A stretch of 10,691 nucleotides of DNA from Acidimicrobiaceae bacterium. GTDB taxonomy: Bacteria; Actinomycetota; Acidimicrobiia; Acidimicrobiales; UBA8592. The stretch spans positions 1-10,691 of the forward strand of contig PAZD01000047.1 in assembly GCA_002715405.1 (NCBI GenBank), read 5' to 3'. Positions within the stretch are counted from its first letter, which is position 1. Each line of letters opens with the position of its first letter. Of this stretch, positions 1-6,637 are shown piece by piece. Below the pieces are notes generated by a model, which saw only the letters and a list, made by a program, of their open reading frames with translations, was not told the DNA's origin and did not search any database. A program made the translations under genes and the position numbers.

Positions 1-147
1 GCAAAGGCCAAGCGGACGAGGGCAAAGGCCAAGCGGACGAGGGCAAAGGCCAAGCGGACGAGGGCAAAGGGTAAGAACACCAAGGCAAAGAGTACAAGCA
101 CCAAGGCAAAGAGTACAAGCACCAAGGCAAAGAGTACAAGCACCAAG
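1..147 (+). repeat. Seven tandem 21-bp repeats in three sequence classes
   Basis: Seven head-to-tail 21-bp units begin at 1, 22, 43, 64, 85, 106 and 127. Units 1-3 are identical, unit 4 is intermediate, and units 5-7 are identical to each other but differ from units 1-3. All start with GCAAAG. Because 21 is a multiple of three, they encode heptapeptides. Frame 1 gives AKAKRTR (x3), AKGKNTK, AKSTSTK (x3), then stops at 181-183. Frame 2 gives QRPSGRG (x3), QRVRTPR, QRVQAPR (x3) and runs on to 814. Frame 3 gives KGQADEG and stops at 72-74. The array starts at the window edge, so more units may lie upstream. The repeat structure is seen directly; which frame is translated is inferred. Confidence 0.95.
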
Positions 148-814
148 GCGTCCTCCACCCCATATCCAGAGAAGGATCAATAACTGGGCCGCCAGAACAG
201 TCCAGCAGAAGAATTGGCACCGGCTCCTTAGTAAATACGAACGCATCTACAGACGCTCTCCCCACCCCGGCCTGCTCGCACGGATAAACGCACTTAAGGA
301 CGCTAGCACCAAGCTCCCCCGTGATAGTCGTAGCCCTACGCCGAGCAAATCCGATATTGCCCGCGCCGCCGCTGCCGCCGCAGCAGCCGCAGCCGCAGCT
401 GCTGCCGATAAACATATCAAGTCCGGGACCGGTACCACGATTGTGGCTTCAGCCCTCGAGGCGGCGGAAAAGCAAAAGGCCGCTAGGGACGTGGTCATAG
501 CGGCCAAGAAGGCCGAAAATGCCGCGGCCGAGCAGGCGGTGGAGGAGGCGGCGGAAAATAAGCAGGAGGCAGCAGCTGTGGCGGTGTTGAAGGCCGATAA
601 GGCCAGGCTAGCAAGGGATGCCGCCGAGAAGGCGGAAAAGAAGGAGGCAGCGGAGGCCATACTAGCACAAAAAGTTGCCGAAAAAGCAAGGGCGGAGGAA
701 GAGGAGGCGAAGGAGGAGGAGGCCAAGGCAAGAGCTGCTGAGGAGGAGGCGAGGGAGGAGAAGGAGAGAGTGCGGCGCGAGGAAGAGTGCTGCGCACGAT
801 GCCGTGATAATTAA
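2..814 (+). CDS. 3' part of a GC-rich gene: heptad repeats, poly-Ala and Ala/Glu/Lys coiled coil (5' end outside window)
   Basis: This frame is open from base 2 to the TAA at 812-814, giving 270 residues with no methionine, so the true start must lie upstream if it is a gene. A later start at the GTG at 443 is not persuasive because the open frame continues well before it. Order in the visible fragment: seven basic heptapeptides (residues 1-49); a Pro/Arg linker; a plausibly helical segment with NWHRLLSKYERIYRR (about 62-105); 14 consecutive alanines (122-135); an Ala/Glu/Lys-rich region likely to form a long coiled coil (about 148-265); and an end with three cysteines (CCARC) and DN. TolA-like matches would be expected from composition alone and would not show function. 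The base composition is far more GC-rich than every other gene here, suggesting transfer, a host gene, or an assembly join. Several other frames are also open in this low-complexity DNA, so the frame choice is moderate in confidence. I do not recognise the family. Confidence 0.5.
   Translation, partial: QRPSGRGQRPSGRGQRPSGRGQRVRTPRQRVQAPRQRVQAPRQRVQAPRRPPPHIQRRINNWAARTVQQKNWHRLLSKYERIYRRSPHPGLLARINALKDASTKLPRDSRSPTPSKSDIARAAAAAAAAAAAAAADKHIKSGTGTTIVASALEAAEKQKAARDVVIAAKKAENAAAEQAVEEAAENKQEAAAVAVLKADKARLARDAAEKAEKKEAAEAILAQKVAEKARAEEEEAKEEEAKARAAEEEAREEKERVRREEECCARCRDN
365..406 (+). repeat. GCN trinucleotide tract coding 14 alanines
   Basis: Fourteen consecutive GCN codons with mixed third bases (GCC, GCT, GCA) encode poly-alanine in the frame of the 2-814 gene. 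The mixed codons argue against very recent slippage and fit a maintained alanine tract or linker. On the opposite strand the same stretch can also read as alanine, which helps explain the spurious minus-strand open frame here. Confidence 0.8.
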
Positions 815-917
815 TCGTAAGTCTACGGAGGAACATTCTTGAAGATAGTTGTACTTAGATTTCTGTCAACAATGAATACGTTTATCTATTTATTAAATTA
901 CATTGTTATTAATTATT
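815..917. other. Intergenic composition boundary, GC-rich to AT-rich
   Basis: This 103-bp gap carries the shift from GC-rich sequence (ending about 815) to the AT-rich DNA that fills the rest of the window. The change is largely complete by about 870. No gene is visible. The last 40 bp are almost all A/T and form the probable promoter of the gene starting at 918, including TCTATTTAT at 885-893. That 9-mer also occurs upstream of the minus-strand gene starting at 8455. No inverted repeats or target-site duplication are obvious at the boundary. Confidence 0.7.
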
Positions 918-2018
918 ATGTCTTTATATGAACAATTTCACTCGGATATTAACAAAAAGTTTATGTTTGATATACTCAAAGATGAACTTCTTAAATCAAC
1001 ATCAACTGATATTTCAATCGATTCATCAAATTATGATTATTTCTTAACTTTCTTTCCTAAAGTATTTAGTGAAAATAATTCGGATGAAATAGAAACATTA
1101 AATAAAATTCTATTAGATCAATCAATCATTCATTTTACCGAAAAATTAAATCAAAGTGCTGTTGTCAATGATTATGAAAAATTACTTCAAGAAAGAAATA
1201 ATATCTATAATCAAGAAAAGGATGATCATACATCTGATAATATTGAAATGGATGATATAATCCCCCCGAAATCTTTAACAAAAAATGAAAAGAAAGTATT
1301 ACCCTATACCGAAATAAATGAAATATCAAATCAAAAAGAATTAACTATTCCCAATCAACATACTTTAGAAGAAGTTAAATTAAAACCCTTCAGTCTATCA
1401 TCGAGTAAACGATCCAATATTAATTCATCCAGATATTACTATCGTATAAATATAAAGAATCATTCAATTCATGCGAAAAATATTAAAAAGATATCAAAAT
1501 TAATACTCCCCATTGAAGATAATTTTATCTTTGATATTCCAGTCATAAGTCTTTCTATCCCTGAACTTAATTATAAAGTACATATGCAACAAGAAAAAAC
1601 AATACAAAGTAAAATTAAACCCTGTGGTGTCTATACACCTATAATTGACAATAATATTACTGATATTAATACCGATATTGATAAGATTACAATTGATATT
1701 AGAGATATCACCGAAACAAAATTCCCTTCAAATGATATTCTAAAAATAAATATCATAGAGATAAAAGAAAATACAATCGAATTTACATGTTCTAATATTC
1801 AAAAAATTAATTTTAAAGTAAATGATAATATTAAAGTGATCAATATACAAAATCAAAACAAATTAGAATCAATTCTTAATGATCCCTTCAAAATAAAAAA
1901 AATAAATAAAAATATAATTACATGTAAAATTAATGATGATCATGAAAAAGGAACTTTTAATGATATCGATATGAAAATTATAAATATGAGTAACCAAAAT
2001 ATAATCTATTCCAATTAA
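918..2018 (+). CDS. Conserved-looking giant-virus protein of unknown function, 366 aa
   Basis: The start is placed at the ATG at 918 (MSLYEQFHSD). A frame extension to 903 would use TTG and has no support. The protein is rich in Asn, Ile, Lys and Asp and has no obvious membrane segment. Residues 1-150 look mostly helical and acidic. From about 157 the texture changes to beta-rich: SSSKR, then RYYYRINIKN (172-181), KNIKKISKLILPIEDNFIF (187-205) and PVISLSIPELNY (208-219), followed by repeated short Ile/Asn strands to about 340. The pattern 'YxxxI ... NIxKI..L.LP ... P...L.IPEL' resembles a type of hypothetical, possibly structural, protein I recall from mimivirus-like genomes. That is recollection only and no family is assigned. 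The gene stands alone on the + strand and converges on the helicase, with stop codons overlapping by 4 bp. The upstream spacer is AT-rich and lacks an AAAATTGA box. Confidence 0.85.
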   Translation: MSLYEQFHSDINKKFMFDILKDELLKSTSTDISIDSSNYDYFLTFFPKVFSENNSDEIETLNKILLDQSIIHFTEKLNQSAVVNDYEKLLQERNNIYNQEKDDHTSDNIEMDDIIPPKSLTKNEKKVLPYTEINEISNQKELTIPNQHTLEEVKLKPFSLSSSKRSNINSSRYYYRINIKNHSIHAKNIKKISKLILPIEDNFIFDIPVISLSIPELNYKVHMQQEKTIQSKIKPCGVYTPIIDNNITDINTDIDKITIDIRDITETKFPSNDILKINIIEIKENTIEFTCSNIQKINFKVNDNIKVINIQNQNKLESILNDPFKIKKINKNIITCKINDDHEKGTFNDIDMKIINMSNQNIIYSN

Positions 2019-5000
2019 TCACTTTGTATATATATTTTCTTATCACGAATTAATAATGGTTTAATCATCTCAATTGAATAATAATTTGATTTATAATCAC
2101 TATATCTATATAATCGGAGGACTCTTGAGGTTTGTTTTGGTGAATAAAATAAAATTTCAGTAGGATTATATTTAATAATCACCCCATCGAAATGATCATC
2201 TTTGATAACCTCATTCAATGTAGGAAAAATATTCTTCTCAATCTTATTTTTCAATATAAGATCAGGTACATTATATATACTCTGAAATACTGATAACTTA
2301 TTCCCTAATAATTTATCCAGCTCATTCCCCTTCTCTTCATATATCAAAAATATATTTCTATTTGGTTCGTAATCAGCTAATCGTATACCATTCTCACGAA
2401 TATATCTTACATCAATATCATTGGTTGTTTCAACACGATAATAAATAAATATATCTTGATCATTTCTCTGAGCTTGAATTACATAAATATTATCTTCTAA
2501 TGGATATATAAAATTAGATTTAAATTGTTTCTGATCAATCTCATTTAATTCTTCAGAATTAATTCCAGGGAAATGCGCCTCTTCATCCAATAGCTTTGAA
2601 GAAAAACGTAAACATTTCTCATTTAATTGAATGTCATCTCGAGTTGTTTGGATACAATCAACTGATGATTCCTTAATAATATTTGTAATTTTTGTACTTA
2701 CTGAATTCTTTTTCTCCATAATATCAAATAAAACTTGATCAATTGATCGTCCCTTTGTTTCTTTCTTCATGGAGATAATCTTTTGTATTGTTTTATATAT
2801 TGCTTTATGTTCTGATATCAATTTTTGCTTAATATTACTCGTTAAATTAATATCATCTACCTCACTCCATTCTAGTTCTTTCATTGACATAAATATTTCA
2901 TCTGGTGTATTCCCATCAGGTAACATCGCTAAATATAAATATTGTTCAACATTCCTTTCGTTAACCGGTAAGTCAATATGTGAACGCATACGTATTGCCC
3001 TCCCTAATACTTGATCTACACGAATATAATTCCAAAAAGGCTCCATTATATGAACCTGTCTTACACATGACAAAGAAATACCCTCTGCTCCAGAACTTGA
3101 TATAAGTATAATATGTATATATTCTCCTCGTAAGTTATTACTATGATTAAAAGATTCTTTATTAATCCTACGTTGTTCTTGTGTTTCTTTACCTGTTATA
3201 AATGTATATCTTTTCTTTTTATTATTTGTTGAAATTAATTGTTGAATATCTTTCTTTTCTGAATCATATTTCTCATACCCATTTGATATTAATATCTTCT
3301 CAAATACCTCTGATCCAGATTCATGTCGAAAATCACTATAGTATAAGATCTTACCCGTCGGTTTACCCTCATCGTCAATATATTTTTGAATATTCTTCAT
3401 TATCTCATAAAATTTTGGGGAAAATAATTTTAATGTCTTATCATAAGAAAAATGTCCATTCCTCATCATACTATCATATACTTTCACCTTCTTATCATCG
3501 TCTTTCTCAACCCTAAATGAATCATCCTCATACACAATATTACAATTCTGTCTTACGCGAATATTATATGTTGAATTTTGTTTATCATTATACATATCTC
3601 TACGCCTCATCTGTTGTATTTTTTTTAATTTCTCTTTTGTATACTCCGTTTCATAATTACTCCATTGTATCGAACTCATATAACATGGAACAATATTGAT
3701 ACTCTTAACAATCCCATAATCAGAATAAAGTGGAAGTATCTTTGGTTCAACAATTTCAGGCATATTTACTATTGATGAACGATCAATTGGATAGTATGAT
3801 GTCAATCCTAATAACATTCTTCGTAATAAAACTTGCTTCTTTGGAGGTATATTATACATATCATCGAAAAAATACTCCATAAAATTTTCATTCACCGATA
3901 AATCAAGTAAATTACCATTCTCATAAATATCAAATAACCTCTGTCGACGATTAAATACTAAATCAATTTCATTGTCAAATGTTATCTTTTTTCCCAACTT
4001 TAACCTCGGTAATGAACCTATACCATTTATATCCTCGATTGAAGGAATTATATCCTTCGATTCAAATACCTTCAATAATCCCTCGCTAATCTCATTAAAA
4101 AATTCCTCAAGTGTATGATCATTATATTTAATCGTCTTTATCTTATCATTCTCTAATATCGATTCAAAGTTTGACTTGTTCTTAGTAAAAGATATGATCA
4201 ATTTACCCTTGCTCTTCTTAACATGTAATTGCTCTATTGATGATCTCTCTGTATAAAATATCTCACGTAACTCATTCTGAACTTCAACCTCATCACGTGT
4301 CGATTTAACTGAATAATCATAAATATATATAATCCCTCGTAACATATTATATAATATTGCTATCTCAGCAGGTTTATTTATTACCGGTGTCCCTGATAAA
4401 AATACCAGTTTTACATCTTCACTATCCACGATCCAATTATAAAATACATTCGCTGGAGCACTACCATTTATTATTTCATTCACAAAATTATGAACCTCAT
4501 CAATTATTATCACATCCTCTTTAAAAGGTGAAGACACAAAATGATTCTTCTTATTTGAAATATATTTCTCAGCTAATGTTTGAGCCAACTTCTGATTCGG
4601 TGTTGGATTCTTCTTAAATTTAGGATTATTATAATCAATCTTATGAACCTCGGGAAAACCATTCCAATGTATAAAATTATACTTCAATTGAATCAATAAA
4701 TTAATCTCCTCTTCAATAAACATCTTCTGTTCTTCAGATAATTTATTCGTTGTTCCATGAAATACTTCACCCTCCTTTAAAATAGGAGAACCAGTTGAAG
4801 TATATATCTCGCGGTTCTCATCCTCAATCGATTGACTCTGTAAAAATATTCCCTTTATCGAATTTATCTTCTTCATAATTGACCTTACTCTCTCATCATA
4901 ATCTGGACTCTCTTCAATACTCTTTTTCAATCGCCGTTTCACATTGTTAAATATCTTTGTAATCACCTTCTCCTCAATACCATAGGTCTTACTCAACATC

Positions 5001-5755
5001 CTTCGTAACTTAAGATCATCCTTTATCTCCTTCTCTGAATAAAAAATCCAATTATTACGATCCACCTTAAATAATATATCACCCCACTCCTTTACCTCAT
5101 TAATATAATTCTCCTCTAATGATGCAGGTAAAATCGTATATATTGGCATATTCTTTGATAATCCTTCCGCAGTAATAACAGATGTTGCCGTCTTACCTGT
5201 TCCCAAACCATGATAAACTAACAATCCACGAAAAGGCATCTCAATTGATAAATATTGTTTGACAAAATATTGATAGATATTTGTCTTACTAACCTCATCT
5301 AAACGATCAGAAGGATGAGTACTAATCTGATCCTTGTAAAATACATCATTCACCCATTCAATAAATGCTTTCCTCTGGGGTAACACAGAACGATATACAC
5401 TCTCAATTACATCAGAACGTTCCCCCTCTCCATCACCCTCTCCCTCTTCCTCTTCCTCTTCCTCTTCATAATCCTCCGGAAATGCTTCTCGTAACCTTTG
5501 TAATTCAATATCCTTATTACCCTTCCACTCAGGATATCCCCATTGAATCTTTGAATACTTTCGAGCTTCCTTCTTCTTAATATCCAAAATAGTCTTAAAG
5601 ATTTTATAACTCTTTGAATTAATCTTCTCAACTTCTTGTCCCCTAAATTTACCCTTACGGAGTCCCTTAAGATCGTCCAGATTAAGGTTCATTATATCTC
5701 CACCAAAATACCTTAAAAGATAAATATATTCAGAATCCTTAATTTCGAACTTCAT
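2015..5755 (-). CDS. Poxvirus D6/D11-type (VETF-L/NPH-I-like) SNF2-family superfamily 2 helicase/ATPase
   Basis: An NTP-dependent DNA translocase of the group that includes poxvirus early transcription factor large subunit (D6) and NPH-I (D11), which are packaged in virions and act in early transcription initiation or termination. Visible motifs over 1246 residues: Walker A (motif I) GLGTGKT at 183-189 within LLVYHGLGTGKTATS; motif II DEVH at 419-422; motif III SGTP at 454-457; motif V SSSGAEGISL at 886-895; motif VI QVLGRAIRMRSH at 915-926. About 430 residues separate motifs III and V, and about 300 follow motif VI, so it is roughly twice the length of the pox proteins (about 630-640 aa). 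An acidic run (E97-E104, continuing to 112) sits in the N-terminal region. The first ATG gives MKFEIKDSEY; Met22 is an alternative start. It lies 26 bp downstream of the RNase III stop, and the AT-rich gap probably holds its promoter. Helicase class is sure; D6 versus D11 orthology cannot be settled by eye. Confidence 0.93.
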   Translation of the reverse strand: MKFEIKDSEYIYLLRYFGGDIMNLNLDDLKGLRKGKFRGQEVEKINSKSYKIFKTILDIKKKEARKYSKIQWGYPEWKGNKDIELQRLREAFPEDYEEEEEEEEGEGDGEGERSDVIESVYRSVLPQRKAFIEWVNDVFYKDQISTHPSDRLDEVSKTNIYQYFVKQYLSIEMPFRGLLVYHGLGTGKTATSVITAEGLSKNMPIYTILPASLEENYINEVKEWGDILFKVDRNNWIFYSEKEIKDDLKLRRMLSKTYGIEEKVITKIFNNVKRRLKKSIEESPDYDERVRSIMKKINSIKGIFLQSQSIEDENREIYTSTGSPILKEGEVFHGTTNKLSEEQKMFIEEEINLLIQLKYNFIHWNGFPEVHKIDYNNPKFKKNPTPNQKLAQTLAEKYISNKKNHFVSSPFKEDVIIIDEVHNFVNEIINGSAPANVFYNWIVDSEDVKLVFLSGTPVINKPAEIAILYNMLRGIIYIYDYSVKSTRDEVEVQNELREIFYTERSSIEQLHVKKSKGKLIISFTKNKSNFESILENDKIKTIKYNDHTLEEFFNEISEGLLKVFESKDIIPSIEDINGIGSLPRLKLGKKITFDNEIDLVFNRRQRLFDIYENGNLLDLSVNENFMEYFFDDMYNIPPKKQVLLRRMLLGLTSYYPIDRSSIVNMPEIVEPKILPLYSDYGIVKSINIVPCYMSSIQWSNYETEYTKEKLKKIQQMRRRDMYNDKQNSTYNIRVRQNCNIVYEDDSFRVEKDDDKKVKVYDSMMRNGHFSYDKTLKLFSPKFYEIMKNIQKYIDDEGKPTGKILYYSDFRHESGSEVFEKILISNGYEKYDSEKKDIQQLISTNNKKKRYTFITGKETQEQRRINKESFNHSNNLRGEYIHIILISSSGAEGISLSCVRQVHIMEPFWNYIRVDQVLGRAIRMRSHIDLPVNERNVEQYLYLAMLPDGNTPDEIFMSMKELEWSEVDDINLTSNIKQKLISEHKAIYKTIQKIISMKKETKGRSIDQVLFDIMEKKNSVSTKITNIIKESSVDCIQTTRDDIQLNEKCLRFSSKLLDEEAHFPGINSEELNEIDQKQFKSNFIYPLEDNIYVIQAQRNDQDIFIYYRVETTNDIDVRYIRENGIRLADYEPNRNIFLIYEEKGNELDKLLGNKLSVFQSIYNVPDLILKNKIEKNIFPTLNEVIKDDHFDGVIIKYNPTEILFYSPKQTSRVLRLYRYSDYKSNYYSIEMIKPLLIRDKKIYIQSD
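5420..5467 (-). repeat. GAG/GAA microsatellite coding an acidic Glu/Gly tract in the helicase
   Basis: On the coding strand this is an almost pure purine GAG/GAA/GGA run encoding eight glutamates followed by a Gly/Glu/Asp segment (helicase residues 97-112). It lies N-terminal to the ATPase core and is likely a disordered linker prone to length change by slippage. Confidence 0.8.
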
Positions 5756-5757
5756 AA

Positions 5758-5779
5758 ATTATATATTATCGTATATAAT
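5758..5779. promoter_or_regulatory. AT-rich inverted repeat between RNase III stop and helicase start
   Basis: Arms ATTATATA (5758-5765) and TATATAAT (5772-5779) are perfect 8-bp complements around a 6-base loop. The repeat begins 2 bp past the RNase III stop codon on its transcribed side and ends 2 bp before the helicase ATG, so it must overlap the helicase promoter. Mimiviruses end transcripts at hairpins, so it could mark the RNase III 3' end, but all-AT arms of this size arise easily by chance in such DNA. Confidence 0.25.
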
Positions 5780-5781
5780 AT

Positions 5782-6582
5782 TTATGTTATTACATTAAAA
5801 TGGACTAAAGCATTCTTTGAAGCATCTTGTTCAGCTTTCTTTTTACTCTTACCCTCGCCTTCAATAATCAATTGATCACCATTATACAATCTACATATAA
5901 ACTTATCATCCTCATTTTTCACATTCTCATACTTCGGATAAACATGAAATACTTGCTGAAAATATCGAGAAATCTGATCCTTATAATTATTATCAATCAA
6001 TAATATATCCGTAAAATCAATATATCGCTCAATCACTCGAATAATAAAATCAGATGTTACCTGATAACCATGATCCAAATAAATTGCGCCAATCAATGAC
6101 TCAAATACATCTTCTAACATATTCAAATTCCGTCTACCTGAACATTGCTCTTCTTGATATCTCGAAATCACTAAATGTTCTTGAAGTTTCAAATCAGATG
6201 AAAGCTTTGATAATGTTTCACCACATACTATCCGTATCTTCAATTTCGTTAAAAATCCCTCATTCTGATTATGTATCTCATAAAATCTCTTGTAAATATA
6301 TGATGAAACAACACTCCCCAATATTGAATCTCCCAAAAATTCCATCGTCTCATATGATTTCTCCTGTAATGGTAAACATGGCGCCCCAGGATATTCAAAT
6401 TCACTATACTCAGGTAACCTACAATATGATTTATGTATAAAAGATGTTTGATATAACACTATATTATTAATCTTAAAATCATTAATATTAAGTGATTTCA
6501 TAATATTAATGATGTCGCTCTCAGTTATTAACCGATTATTTACATTATAAGGATTCTTCTTAAATGTTTCAGTTTTATTCAT
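5782..6582 (-). CDS. Ribonuclease III (double-stranded RNA endonuclease)
   Basis: Class 1 RNase III, 266 residues, similar in length to bacterial enzymes; it cuts double-stranded RNA with Mg2+ as a homodimer. The catalytic domain spans about 23-190: FIHKSY (48-53), signature ETMEFLGDSIL (78-88), and MLEDVFESLIGAIYLDHG (155-172). The four expected acidic catalytic residues are present at E81, D85, D158 and E161. A double-stranded-RNA-binding domain covers about 200-263, ending in KSKKKAEQDASKNAL (245-259), the usual basic alpha-2 motif. The stretch between HKSY and the signature (about 54-77, including EYPGAPCLP) is longer than in typical bacterial enzymes. RNase III genes occur in chloroviruses and mimivirus relatives. 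It is the only gene here with an exact AAAATTGA box upstream (38 bp before the ATG), suggesting early expression. Possible roles are viral RNA processing or blunting of host RNA silencing; sequence cannot decide. Confidence 0.96.
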   Translation of the reverse strand: MNKTETFKKNPYNVNNRLITESDIINIMKSLNINDFKINNIVLYQTSFIHKSYCRLPEYSEFEYPGAPCLPLQEKSYETMEFLGDSILGSVVSSYIYKRFYEIHNQNEGFLTKLKIRIVCGETLSKLSSDLKLQEHLVISRYQEEQCSGRRNLNMLEDVFESLIGAIYLDHGYQVTSDFIIRVIERYIDFTDILLIDNNYKDQISRYFQQVFHVYPKYENVKNEDDKFICRLYNGDQLIIEGEGKSKKKAEQDASKNALVHFNVIT

Positions 6583-6620
6583 CTATACTCTATCCTATTA
6601 TTTTTATCTTTATATCAATT

Positions 6621-6628
6621 TCAATTTT
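6621..6628 (-). promoter_or_regulatory. AAAATTGA early-promoter box for RNase III
   Basis: The exact octamer AAAATTGA lies on the minus strand, separated by 38 bp from the RNase III ATG, in an AT-rich spacer. It matches the early-promoter core known from mimivirus and the relative CroV. I did not find the exact octamer in the other intergenic spacers. The distance is on the short side for mimivirus, where it is usually several tens of bp from the start codon. Confidence 0.6.
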
Positions 6629-6637
6629 CTAAATTAT

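Noticed and set aside
1..147. Repeat array as a CRISPR
   Set aside because: Units are directly adjacent with no spacers and form coding heptapeptide repeats.
247..726. Minus-strand Ser/Ala-rich frame of 159 codons
   Set aside because: Antisense of the Ala/Glu/Lys frame; its composition follows directly from complementing GCN and GAN codons, and its first codon is TTG, not ATG.
495..836. Minus-strand proline-rich frame of 113 codons
   Set aside because: Antisense of the purine-rich coiled-coil region; the Pro/Leu content is an artefact of complementing GAG/GAA-rich DNA.
903..917. Five-codon N-terminal extension starting with TTG
   Set aside because: A proper ATG follows at 918, and the extension lies in AT-only spacer sequence.
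2769..3699. Three plus-strand frames opposite the helicase (2769-3014, 3202-3516, 3517-3699)
   Set aside because: They lie opposite helicase coding sequence, are Ser/Tyr/His-rich shadow translations, and show no domain.
5365..5631. Frames on both strands around the Glu tract (5365-5580 and 5407-5631)
   Set aside because: Out-of-frame readings of the GAG/GAA microsatellite, giving artefactual Pro/Leu or Lys/Arg repeats.
6054..6440. Plus-strand frame of 128 codons
   Set aside because: Opposite the RNase III catalytic domain, whose conserved motifs decide the coding strand.
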